Origin: Metarhizobium sp017305935
GTDB taxonomy: Bacteria > Pseudomonadota > Alphaproteobacteria > Rhizobiales > Rhizobiaceae
DNA length: 64,000 nt
Direction: 5' to 3'
Assembly: GCF_029601685.1 (NCBI RefSeq)
Contig: NZ_JARRIR010000008.1
Span: 124,001-188,000 of the forward strand
Below are positions 45,806 to 53,899 of this stretch, in pieces. A program made the position numbers and the translations under genes. Positions within the stretch are counted from its first letter, which is position 1, and each line of letters opens with the position of its first letter. A model generated the notes under the pieces. The model did no database searches and was not told the DNA's origin. It was given only the letters and a program-made list of their open reading frames with translations.

Positions 45806-45904
45806 GCAATTCCAGCAAAAGTAGGGAACGCAGTTTTGCGTCCGGAATTGCGCAAAGCAAAGAGTTAGAGTGTTTTCGCTTTTCCAAGAAAAGCGGAAAC
45901 GCTC
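45806..45904. repeat. Rhizobial-type palindromic intergenic repeat, copy 2 (two hairpins)
   Basis: The most complete copy. GCAATTCC (45806-45813) pairs with GGAATTGC (45844-45851), enclosing GCAAAA/TTTTGC (45815-45820/45834-45839). A second palindrome follows, GTTTTCGCTTTTC/GAAAAGCGGAAAC (45872-45900). Two adjacent palindromes in about 100 bases is the architecture described for RIME elements of rhizobia. It lies in the DUF2865 upstream region. Confidence 0.8.
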
Positions 45905-46002
45905 CAACGACGAACCGGCGGTCGTGCCGCCGGCGCACATATCATGCGAGACTCGCCGGGATGCGGCAAGGAAGAGCCCCGGGCCGCGTCCCGGTTCTTC
46001 GT

Positions 46003-48333
46003 TCACGCTTGCGTGACGGCCGGCTGCGATGCCTGCACCACCGCGAAGGCCGCCATGTTGACGACACCACGCGAGGTTACCGACGACGACAGGATATGCG
46101 CCGGCATCGCCGCGCCGAGCAGAATCGGTCCGACATGCAATGCATCCATCATCGTACGGACGATTCCGAGCGAAATATTGGCAGCATCGAGATTGGGGAA
46201 GACAAGCAGATTGGCTTCGCCGGTCAGGGTGCTGTTCGGCATCGCGCGGCGGCGCAGGCTTTCGGTCAGCGCCGAACCGCCCTGCATTTCGCCGTCGACC
46301 TCCAGTTCCGGTGCGCGCCGGCGGATCAGCTCCAGCGCCTCGCGCATCTTGTGGGCGCTTTCCGAGTGGCGCGAGCCGAAATTCGAATGCGACAGCAGCG
46401 CCGCCTTGGGCGTTATTCCGAAACGGTGGATTTCCTGCGCCGCGAGGATCGTGGTCTCGGCGATCTCGTCGGCTGTCGGATTGTAGTTGACGAAGGTGTC
46501 GGTGAAGAAGATCGCGCCGCGCTGCGAAATCAGCAGGCTGAGGCCGGCAAAGGAATGGGCATCCTTGCGCTTGCCGATGATCTGGTTGACGTCGCGCACA
46601 TGCCGGTCGTAACGGCCTTCGACGCCGCAGATCAGCGCGTCCGCCTCGCCGCGGCGAACCGCCAGCGCGCCGATGACGGTGTTGTTGGTGCGCACGATGG
46701 TGCGCGCCGCTTCCGGGTTGATGCCGGCGCGGCCGACCAGCGCGAAATAGTCGTCGACGTAGTCGCGATAGCGTGGATCGTCCTGCGGGTTGACCACCTG
46801 GAAATCCGAGTCCGGACGGATGCGCAGGCCGAAACGCTTGAGGCGCGTCTCGATGATCTGCGGACGGCCGATCAGGATCGGCTCGCCGGTCTTTTCCTCG
46901 ATCAGCACCTGGGCGGCGCGCAGCACGCGCTCGTCTTCGCCCTCGGCGAAGATGACGCGCTTTGAACCGCTGGCGGCATGTTTCGCCATGGTGAAGATCG
47001 GCTTCATGATGAAACCGGAGCGGAAGACGAAACGGTTGAGCTGATCGAGATAGGCCTCGTAATCGGCGATCGGCCGCGCAGCGACGCCGCTTTCCTCGGC
47101 CGCGCGGGCAACGGCCGGCGCAATGCGCAGGATGAGCCGCGGATCGAAGGGCGAGGGGATCAGATAGTTCGGGCCGAAGGTCGGCGTCTCCTCGGAATAG
47201 GCCTTGGCGGCGACTTCCGAAACCTCCTCGCGGGCAAGCGCTGCGATGGCGCGCACGGCGGCCATCTTCATTTCCTCATTGATCGTCCGCGCGCCGCAAT
47301 CCAGCGCGCCGCGGAAAATATAGGGGAAGCAGAGGACATTGTTGACCTGGTTGGGGAAATCCGAGCGGCCGGTGCAGATCATCGCATCCGGGCGGGCGGT
47401 GCGGGCAAGATCCGGCATGATTTCCGGTGTCGGATTGGCGAGCGCCATGATCAGCGGTCGCTCGGCCATGCGTGCCAGCAATTCCGGCTTGAGCACGCCG
47501 GCCGCCGACAGGCCGAGGAAGACGTCGGCGCCATCGATGCTTTCGTCGAGGCGGCGCTTGTCGCTGTTCTGGGCATAGACGGATTTCCAGGGATCCATCA
47601 GCTCGGTGCGACCTTCATAGACCAGGCCCTCAATGTCGTGGACCCAGATGTTTTCGCGCCGCGCACCCAGCGTCACCAGGAGGTTGAGGCAGGCAAGGGC
47701 GGCCGCGCCCGCGCCGGAGGCGACGATCTTGACGTCCTCGATCTTCTTGCCGGCCAGCTCCAATCCGTTGAGGATGGCGGCGGCGACGATGATGGCGGTG
47801 CCGTGCTGGTCGTCATGGAAGACCGGGATGTTCATCGTCTCGCGCAGCTGGCGCTCGACCTCGAAACATTCCGGTGCCTTGATGTCCTCGAGATTGATGC
47901 CGCCGAAGGTGGGCTCCAGCGCCGAGATGGTGCTGACCATGCGCGCGACGTCGGCGGCGTCGATCTCGATGTCGAACACGTCGATGCCGGCGAACTTCTT
48001 GAACAGGACAGCCTTGCCCTCCATGACCGGCTTCGAGGCGAGCGGCCCGATATTGCCGAGGCCGAGAACGGCGGTGCCGTTGGAAATGACGGCGACGAGG
48101 TTGGCGCGCGCGGTGTAGTCGGCGGCGGTTTCCGGATTGTCGCGGATGGCGAGGCAGGGGGCGGCAACACCCGGCGAATAGGCGAGCGCCAGGTCGCGCT
48201 GGTTGCCGAGCGCCTTGGTCGCATGGATCTCCAGCTTGCCCGGGCGCGGATAGCGGTGGAAGAACAGCGCCTGCTGGTCGAGGTCGCCCGTCACCGGAAC
48301 CCCGTCATTTCTCGGTTTGCCTGAGGTATCCAT
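46003..48333 (-). CDS. maeB: NADP-type malic enzyme with phosphotransacetylase-like C-terminal domain
   Basis: A 776-residue chimeric malic enzyme: malic N-terminal domain (LALAYSPGVAAPCLAI, with SNGTAVLGLGNIGPLASKPVMEGKAVLFK), NAD(P) domain (ILNGLELAGKKIEDVKIVASGAGAAALACL), then from about residue 445 a PTA-like region (SGSKRVIFAEGEDERVLRAAQ). It decarboxylates malate to pyruvate. Rhizobia carry two such chimeras, NAD- and NADP-dependent; which one this is cannot be settled by eye. The C-terminal domain is thought to be regulatory, not catalytic. The ATG at 48333 follows AGGAG by eleven bases. Confidence 0.93.
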   Translation of the reverse strand: MDTSGKPRNDGVPVTGDLDQQALFFHRYPRPGKLEIHATKALGNQRDLALAYSPGVAAPCLAIRDNPETAADYTARANLVAVISNGTAVLGLGNIGPLASKPVMEGKAVLFKKFAGIDVFDIEIDAADVARMVSTISALEPTFGGINLEDIKAPECFEVERQLRETMNIPVFHDDQHGTAIIVAAAILNGLELAGKKIEDVKIVASGAGAAALACLNLLVTLGARRENIWVHDIEGLVYEGRTELMDPWKSVYAQNSDKRRLDESIDGADVFLGLSAAGVLKPELLARMAERPLIMALANPTPEIMPDLARTARPDAMICTGRSDFPNQVNNVLCFPYIFRGALDCGARTINEEMKMAAVRAIAALAREEVSEVAAKAYSEETPTFGPNYLIPSPFDPRLILRIAPAVARAAEESGVAARPIADYEAYLDQLNRFVFRSGFIMKPIFTMAKHAASGSKRVIFAEGEDERVLRAAQVLIEEKTGEPILIGRPQIIETRLKRFGLRIRPDSDFQVVNPQDDPRYRDYVDDYFALVGRAGINPEAARTIVRTNNTVIGALAVRRGEADALICGVEGRYDRHVRDVNQIIGKRKDAHSFAGLSLLISQRGAIFFTDTFVNYNPTADEIAETTILAAQEIHRFGITPKAALLSHSNFGSRHSESAHKMREALELIRRRAPELEVDGEMQGGSALTESLRRRAMPNSTLTGEANLLVFPNLDAANISLGIVRTMMDALHVGPILLGAAMPAHILSSSVTSRGVVNMAAFAVVQASQPAVTQA

Positions 48334-48549
48334 GGTTGGCGCACTCCTCTTCTCGATATGGCTGCATGCCGGTGTCATACATCAATGCGCTTGGCAATGA
48401 ACAGCATGGAATTCCGGCGGAAGCCTCGTTCCCTGTTCACATTTCGCGTCATCGTCCGATACCCGTATCACCAGCGGATGTCATCATGCTGAAACATGAG
48501 TCTGTTTCTACAGGAATGGATGAAAGGTGTAGCGGAAGGGGTGGCGATC

Positions 48550-49371
48550 GTGACGGAACAACAGGATATCAAACGATTCAGGACGCTGTTCCTGTCGGAC
48601 GTTCATCTGGGTTCGAAGGCGGCCAAGGCGGATTTCCTCCTCGATTTCCTTCGTTACCACGATGCGGACACCATCGTGCTCGTCGGCGACATCATCGATG
48701 GCTGGCGGCTGAAACGCAACTGGTATTGGCCGCAATCCTGCAACGACGTGGTGCAGAAGCTGTTGCGCAAGGCGCGCAAGGGCACGCGCATCGTCTACAT
48801 CCCCGGCAATCACGACGAATTCCTGCGCGATTTTCCCGGCACCCATTTCGGTGGCATCGAGGTCGCCGAGCGCATGATCCATCGTGGCGCCGACGGGCGC
48901 CGCTATCTCGTCATCCATGGCGATGAATTCGACGTGGTGGTGCGCAATGCCCGCCTGCTGGCCTATCTCGGCGACTGGGCCTATGATACGGCGATCGCCA
49001 TCAATGTGGCGCTGGCCGCCGTGCGCCGCTTCTGCGGCCTGCCTTACTGGTCGTTTTCCGCTTGGGCAAAGCTGCAGGTCAAGCATGCGGTGAATTTCAT
49101 CGGCGAATTCCAGCGGGTGGTCGCCGACGAAGCGCGCCGTCACGAGGCGGACGGCGTCATCTGCGGCCATATCCACCATGCCGTCATCGAAGACATGGAC
49201 GGCATCCGCTACATGAACACCGGCGACTGGGTTGAAAGCTGCACCGCGATCGCCGAGCATGAGGACGGCACCTTCGAATTGCTGACCTGGCGCGAGATCG
49301 TCGGCACCGCCGACGAGCCGCAGCTTCCCACAATCCCGGTGGAAGCGCCGCTGCGCATTCGCGCGGCGTAA
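48550..49371 (+). CDS. LpxH-like metallophosphoesterase
   Basis: A 273-residue calcineurin-like phosphoesterase annotated in relatives as UDP-2,3-diacylglucosamine diphosphatase. The dimetal motifs are complete: LFLSDVHLGSK, LVGDIIDGW, IPGNHDE, VIHGDEFD and CGHIHHA. Because LpxI is present in the lpx operon (15543), this enzyme may act on another nucleotide-linked lipid. The GTG at 48550 was chosen because GGAAGGGG ends nine bases before it; in-frame ATGs at 48496 and 48520 are possible. It diverges from the malic enzyme gene. Confidence 0.82.
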   Translation: MTEQQDIKRFRTLFLSDVHLGSKAAKADFLLDFLRYHDADTIVLVGDIIDGWRLKRNWYWPQSCNDVVQKLLRKARKGTRIVYIPGNHDEFLRDFPGTHFGGIEVAERMIHRGADGRRYLVIHGDEFDVVVRNARLLAYLGDWAYDTAIAINVALAAVRRFCGLPYWSFSAWAKLQVKHAVNFIGEFQRVVADEARRHEADGVICGHIHHAVIEDMDGIRYMNTGDWVESCTAIAEHEDGTFELLTWREIVGTADEPQLPTIPVEAPLRIRAA

Positions 49372-49513
49372 GCCCCGGTATCTCCAGAACACATGCATAG
49401 CGGCTTCGCGGCCGGAGATGTGAGAAGGGATGGAGATATGAGACGGAATATAGGGAATCCTTGATTTTCAGGGAGCGATTTCTGGCCCTATCCGGCATGC
49501 GTGACGCGTGATA

Positions 49514-49546
49514 GGAGATGCCGGTCTTTCCCAAGCAGGCATCTCC
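49514..49546 (+). promoter_or_regulatory. Perfect hairpin abutting the MFS start codon, with a short upstream ORF
   Basis: GGAGATGCC (49514-49522) pairs perfectly with GGCATCTCC (49538-49546), ending flush with the ATG at 49547. The left arm holds the only good SD-like sequence (AGGAG). An ATG at 49518 opens a 10-codon frame whose TGA (49548-49550) overlaps the MFS ATG. Translation of the MFS gene may be controlled by this structure. Confidence 0.45.
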
Positions 49547-50737
49547 ATGAGTCTCGTCAGTCAGGCCCCGGACCGCGGCGCCGCGCCGCGCTGGTTTTCG
49601 CAGCGCAGCGCGCTGGTCTGTTCCGCGCCGATGATCGTCAACGGCACGGTTCTTCCCTTCTTCCCGGTCTGGCTCGGCACCCATGCGCTCGGCGATTTCG
49701 AAATCGGCGTAATTCTCGCCGTGCCGCTCCTGATGCGCGTCATCTTCGCGCCGCTCCTCACGATGCTGGCCGACAGGCTGGAGGAACGCACCTCGATCCT
49801 GCTCTGGTCCGGCCTTCTGTGCCTCGCGACCGCGATTGCGCTGATCTGGTCGAAAAGCTTCTGGCCGATCGTCATCGTCTATGCGCTGCAGGGCGCGTTC
49901 CTGTCGCCCTATGTGCCGGTCGTGGAGGCGATGCTGATCACTGGCGTGCGCCGCTGGGGCTATGATTACGGCGCGATCCGCCTCTGGGGGTCGCTCGCCT
50001 TCATCTTCGCCACATTGCTCGGTGGTTTCCTGATCGGGCACTACAGCGGCTCCATCGTGCTGCCGCTGATGATCTGCGGCTTCATCGTCATGAGCCTGAT
50101 GGGATTGGTGGCGCCGAAAATCGGCAATGCGCGGATCGCGAAAACCGTGCGCCGCGCCGGAGGATCGCTGCGCCGTCTCGACCTGCATCTGGTGATGATC
50201 GGCTCCTCGGTGGTGCAGGCGAGCCATGCGCTGCTCTATGCTTTCTCGGCCATTTACTGGCGCGAGCTCGGTTATTCCGGCACCTCCATCGGCATCCTCT
50301 GGAGCGCCGGGGTCATGGCGGAAGTCATCGCCTTCTATTTCGCCCGCCAGCTCAACCGCAGTTTTGGCGCCTGGACGATGATCCGCTTCGGCGCGACCGT
50401 CGCCGTCTGCCGCTGGCTGCTATTTCCGCTCGACATGGGTTATGTCGGCTATCTAACGCTGCAATGCCTGCATGCCTTCACCTTCGCCTTCTGCCATATC
50501 GGCATCCAGCGCCGCATCGTCGATGCCGTGCGCGAGGATCAGGAAGCCTCGGCGCAAGGGGCCTATTATTTCTACAACAGCATCTTCATGGCCGCCGCGA
50601 CGCTCGGCTCCGGCTATATCTACAGCGGCCTTGGCCTGCATGCCTATTACGTCATGTCGCTGGTGGCGCTGACCGGCCTCGGCTGCGTCATCATCGCCTA
50701 TTACCGTCAGCCCCAGAGCGAGGCTTCCGGCGGATAG
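49547..50737 (+). CDS. MFS transporter (HcaT/MFS_1-like)
   Basis: A 396-residue major facilitator with about twelve membrane segments. It starts with a short cytoplasmic end, then SALVCSAPMIVNGTVLPFFPVWL. ADRLEERTSILLWSGLLC marks the loop between segments 2 and 3, and YDYGAIRLWGSLAFIFATLLGG segment 4. This layout is that of the HcaT-like group (phenylpropionate and other carboxylates), but the substrate is unknown. It ends 31 bases inside the convergent dgcA gene. Confidence 0.88.
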   Translation: MSLVSQAPDRGAAPRWFSQRSALVCSAPMIVNGTVLPFFPVWLGTHALGDFEIGVILAVPLLMRVIFAPLLTMLADRLEERTSILLWSGLLCLATAIALIWSKSFWPIVIVYALQGAFLSPYVPVVEAMLITGVRRWGYDYGAIRLWGSLAFIFATLLGGFLIGHYSGSIVLPLMICGFIVMSLMGLVAPKIGNARIAKTVRRAGGSLRRLDLHLVMIGSSVVQASHALLYAFSAIYWRELGYSGTSIGILWSAGVMAEVIAFYFARQLNRSFGAWTMIRFGATVAVCRWLLFPLDMGYVGYLTLQCLHAFTFAFCHIGIQRRIVDAVREDQEASAQGAYYFYNSIFMAAATLGSGYIYSGLGLHAYYVMSLVALTGLGCVIIAYYRQPQSEASGG

Positions 50738-51690
50738 ACGAGCGATCCTTCGTAATTCAGGCCGGGGTGCCGGTCTTCCGCCAGCAGCAGCGGCCCGTCG
50801 AGATCGACGAAATCCGCATCCTGCGCCACGAGCAGGGCAGGCGCCATGGCCAGCGACGATCCGACCATGCAGCCGACCATGATCCGGAAGCCGAGGCGCT
50901 TGGCCTCCTGCCGCATCGCCCAGGCCTCGGTCAGCCCGCCGGTCTTGTCGAGCTTGATGTTGATGGCGTCGTAGCGGTCGCGCAAGGCGGCGAGATCGGC
51001 GGTCAGATGCACGCTCTCGTCGGCGCAGACCGGAACCGGGCGCTCGATCGTGGCAAGAATCGCATCGCGCCCCGCCGGCAATGGCTGTTCGATGACGGCG
51101 ATGCGCGCTTGCCTGGCGATGGCGAGGTGGTGGCGGATCGTCTCGTCGCTCCAGCCCTCGTTGGCGTCGAGAATGATCTCGCTTTCGGGAGCGGCGGCCC
51201 GCACGGCGCGGATACGGCTTTCGTCGTCGCCAGTGCCGACCTTGACCTTCAAGAGCCGGCGATGGGCGACCTTTCGCGCCTGCTCGGCCATGACCTCCGG
51301 CTCGCCGAGCGAAATCGTATAGGCTGTCACCAGCGGCCTCATCGGCGGCAGGCCGAGAACGGCGGCGACGCTGCGCTTGTCAAGCTTCGCCTCCAGATCC
51401 CACAGCGCGCAATCGACGGCATTGCGCGCAGCACCCGCCGGCATCGCGCTCTGCAGCCCGATCCGGTCGAGCCCGGCCTCGATGGCAGGCGCGATCTCGG
51501 CGATCTGCGCCGCGACGCTGTCGATGCTTTCGCCATAGCGACCGTAGGGCACGCATTCGCCGCGCCCAGTGTCACCGCCATCGCGAATCACGCAGGCGAC
51601 GACCTGCGCCTGCGTTTTGGAACCTCTTGAAATGGTGAACGTTCCGGCGATCGGAAAGGTATCGATTGTTGTTTCGAGGTGACGTGCCAT
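50707..51690 (-). CDS. dgcA: N-acetyl-D-glutamate racemase / dipeptide epimerase (enolase superfamily)
   Basis: A 327-residue enolase-superfamily enzyme of the muconate-lactonizing/dipeptide epimerase group. Catalytic residues are in place: the KxK pair in LLKVKVGTG, metal ligands Asp in IILDANEGW, Glu in IEQPLP and Asp in VCADESVH, and the second base Lys in INIKLDKTGG. Rhizobial members of this form are assigned as DgcA, which racemises N-acetyl-D-glutamate; Ala-Glu epimerase is the alternative. ATG at 51690 (MARHLETT) by family length; 51708 is an alternative and neither has a strong SD. Confidence 0.85.
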   Translation of the reverse strand: MARHLETTIDTFPIAGTFTISRGSKTQAQVVACVIRDGGDTGRGECVPYGRYGESIDSVAAQIAEIAPAIEAGLDRIGLQSAMPAGAARNAVDCALWDLEAKLDKRSVAAVLGLPPMRPLVTAYTISLGEPEVMAEQARKVAHRRLLKVKVGTGDDESRIRAVRAAAPESEIILDANEGWSDETIRHHLAIARQARIAVIEQPLPAGRDAILATIERPVPVCADESVHLTADLAALRDRYDAINIKLDKTGGLTEAWAMRQEAKRLGFRIMVGCMVGSSLAMAPALLVAQDADFVDLDGPLLLAEDRHPGLNYEGSLVYPPEASLWG

Positions 51691-51838
51691 GGGATTTACG
51701 CGTTCCATCGACCAATTTCGTTAACGAATGGCTTTATTTACCCGTGATGCGGTGACACGACTAGGGGCAAGCCGCTAAGAGAGTCGGGACTGCCGACGTT
51801 TGCCAGGGAAAATCGTAAACGGGTTTTCCAGGAGGCGA

Positions 51839-51877
51839 ATGGAAGCGAAACGTCCCCTGCCGGAAAGATGTGACTGA
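51839..51877 (+). CDS. Twelve-codon upstream ORF overlapping the mlaE start
   Basis: ATG at 51839 preceded by AGGAGG (51830-51835) opens a frame for MEAKRPLPERCD ending TGA at 51875-51877, overlapping the GTG start of mlaE (51870), which has only a weak SD of its own. This looks like a translated leader coupling ribosomes into mlaE. Peptide production is inference; the SD and overlap are seen. Confidence 0.4.
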   Translation: MEAKRPLPERCD

Positions 51878-53033
51878 GTTGAATTTGGATTCGTCGTCCG
51901 CCGCGCGTATCTCCATCGAAGCCCTGCCGTCCGAGGCCGGGCATCGCCTGACGCTGTCCGGCAACTGGACCAATACCGGCATTCCACCGGTGATCGATGA
52001 TCTGCGCAAGGTCGCCCATGAACGCAACGCCGGCAAACTGACGCTCGATCTCTCCCAGGTCGAACAGATGGACGTCGCCGGCGCCTGGCTGGTGCGCCGT
52101 CTGCAAAGCGATGTCGACGAGGCCGGCGGGACGGTGGCGCTGGAAGGCGCCAGCAACCGCATCGCCGATCTCATCGAGGCGCTGCCGGATGCCTTGCCGG
52201 AACCGGATGCGTCGGATGGGTCGAAAGGCACGCTGTTTCAGCGGCTGTTTGCGCCGATCGGCGAGCGTACATATCGCATGTGGTCGGACATCCTGTTCGC
52301 CATGCACATCCTTGGCTCGGCCGTGCGCGGCGCGCAGTTGAAGCTCGGACGCTCCAGCGGCGTCTCGCCGGCCTCGGTCGTCAATCAGGTCGACCAGATG
52401 GGCGTCAAGGCGGTGCCGATCATCCTGCTGATGTCCTTCCTGATCGGCGCGATCATTGCCCAGCAGGGGGCCTTCCAGCTTCGCTATTTCGGCGCGGAAG
52501 TCTTCGTCGTCGATCTCGTCGGCATCCTTCAACTGCGCGAAATCGGCGTGCTGCTCACTGCAATCATGATCGCCGGCCGCTCCGGCAGCGCCATCACCGC
52601 CGAAATCGGTTCGATGAAGATGCGCGAGGAAATCGACGCGCTGGTGGTCATGGGCCTCAACCCCGTCGGTGTGTTGATCTTCCCGCGTCTGGTCGCGCTG
52701 ACGGTGGCGTTGCCGCTGCTGACCATCGTTGCCAATTTCGCGGCGCTGGCGGGGGCCGCCCTCGTCGCCTGGGCTTATTCCGGCATCACCTTGGAGGTGT
52801 TTCTCACGCGCCTGCATGAATCCGTCGATATTTCCACCGTCCTCGCCGGCCTGATCAAGGCGCCGTTCATGGCGCTGATCATCGGCGTCGTCTCTGCGGT
52901 CGAGGGCATGAAGGTCGGCGGCTCCGCGGAATCGCTTGGCCTGCATGTCACCTCGGCGGTGGTCAAGTCGATCTTCGTCGTCATCCTCGTAGACGGGCTG
53001 TTTGCCATGTTCTACGCGGCAATCAATTTCTGA
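51870..53033 (+). CDS. mlaE: Mla-type ABC permease MlaE with N-terminal STAS domain
   Basis: A 387-residue fusion. Residues about 10-100 form a STAS domain (LTLSGNWTNTG, LTLDLSQVEQMDVAGAWLVRRL), in E. coli a separate protein, MlaB. From about 130 follows the MlaE permease with KAVPIILLMSFLIGAIIAQQGAFQL, the conserved EIGVLLTAIMIAGRSGSAITAEIGSMKMREEIDAL and about five membrane segments. With the next two genes it forms a phospholipid transport ABC complex keeping outer-membrane lipid asymmetry. Eight bases separate it from mlaF. Confidence 0.93.
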   Translation: MTELNLDSSSAARISIEALPSEAGHRLTLSGNWTNTGIPPVIDDLRKVAHERNAGKLTLDLSQVEQMDVAGAWLVRRLQSDVDEAGGTVALEGASNRIADLIEALPDALPEPDASDGSKGTLFQRLFAPIGERTYRMWSDILFAMHILGSAVRGAQLKLGRSSGVSPASVVNQVDQMGVKAVPIILLMSFLIGAIIAQQGAFQLRYFGAEVFVVDLVGILQLREIGVLLTAIMIAGRSGSAITAEIGSMKMREEIDALVVMGLNPVGVLIFPRLVALTVALPLLTIVANFAALAGAALVAWAYSGITLEVFLTRLHESVDISTVLAGLIKAPFMALIIGVVSAVEGMKVGGSAESLGLHVTSAVVKSIFVVILVDGLFAMFYAAINF

Positions 53034-53041
53034 GGGTTGCC

Positions 53042-53893
53042 GTGGCTGACAACGCATCCATCGAACGCGCGGAAAAATCGGGTGAGGAGAAAGACGTCAT
53101 CCTTTCGGTGCGCGACCTGACGGTCGCCTTCGGCCCGAAGGTGGTTCTCGACAAGCTCAATCTCGATGTCTACCGCGGCGAAATTCTCGGATTCGTCGGC
53201 GCCTCCGGCACAGGCAAGTCGGTGCTGATGCGCACGGTGCTGAAGCTTTTGCCGCGCCAGTCCGGCAGCATTCGCATTCTCGGACAGGATTACGATTCGC
53301 TTGACGATGCCGAACGCATCAAGATCGATATGCATCTCGGCGTGTTGTTCCAGCACGGTGCGCTGTTTTCTGCCTTGACGGTCAAGGAGAATATCCAGCT
53401 TCCGATGCGCGAATATCTCGACCTTCCGAAGTCGCTGATGGACGAACTGGCGCGGCTGAAGATCGAGATGGTCGGGCTTGCCCCGGACGCTGCAGACAAA
53501 TACCCCTCCGAGCTTTCCGGCGGCATGGTCAAGCGCGCGGGCCTTGCGCGTGCGCTGGCGCTTGATCCGGCTCTTGTCTTTCTCGACGAGCCGACCTCCG
53601 GCCTCGACCCTATCGGGGCCGCCGAATTCGACGAACTGATCGCCCATCTGCGCGACACGCTGGGCCTCACCGTCTACATGGTAACCCACGATCTCGACAG
53701 CCTGTTTTCGGTTTGCGACCGTATTGCGGTTCTTGGCCAAAAACGAGTATTGGTGGAAGGTACCATCGAGGACATGCTGGAATTTGACGATCCGTGGGTG
53801 CAGTCCTATTTCCGCGGCAAGCGTGCCCGCTCCATCGTGCATCGGGACGATGACAAGGCCGACGTACTGCCGAAACAGCCGTCACAGCGATAG
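53042..53893 (+). CDS. mlaF: Mla-type ABC transporter ATP-binding protein
   Basis: A 283-residue ATPase: GFVGASGTGKSVLMRTVL (Walker A), FQHGALFSALTVKENI (Q-loop, typical of MlaF), YPSELSGGMVKRAGLARAL (signature with the characteristic GGM-KR), LVFLDEPTSGLDPI (Walker B) and THDLDS (switch His). It powers MlaE/MlaD lipid movement. The start is a GTG. The C-terminal extension (about 250-283, basic then acidic) is slightly longer than in E. coli. Confidence 0.94.
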   Translation: MADNASIERAEKSGEEKDVILSVRDLTVAFGPKVVLDKLNLDVYRGEILGFVGASGTGKSVLMRTVLKLLPRQSGSIRILGQDYDSLDDAERIKIDMHLGVLFQHGALFSALTVKENIQLPMREYLDLPKSLMDELARLKIEMVGLAPDAADKYPSELSGGMVKRAGLARALALDPALVFLDEPTSGLDPIGAAEFDELIAHLRDTLGLTVYMVTHDLDSLFSVCDRIAVLGQKRVLVEGTIEDMLEFDDPWVQSYFRGKRARSIVHRDDDKADVLPKQPSQR

Positions 53894-53899
53894 GAACTC

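Noticed and set aside
45968..46002. GC-rich imperfect stem after the malic enzyme gene
   Set aside because: The arms are interrupted and no T-run follows, so it was not called a terminator.
45788..46006. N-terminal extension of the DUF2865 gene
   Set aside because: The extra residues fall in the palindromic repeat and precede a perfect signal peptide with its own SD.
49372..49512. Possible small gene (23 codons from ATG 49392) before the MFS gene
   Set aside because: No SD and no recognisable property; the gap is better explained as promoter and leader.
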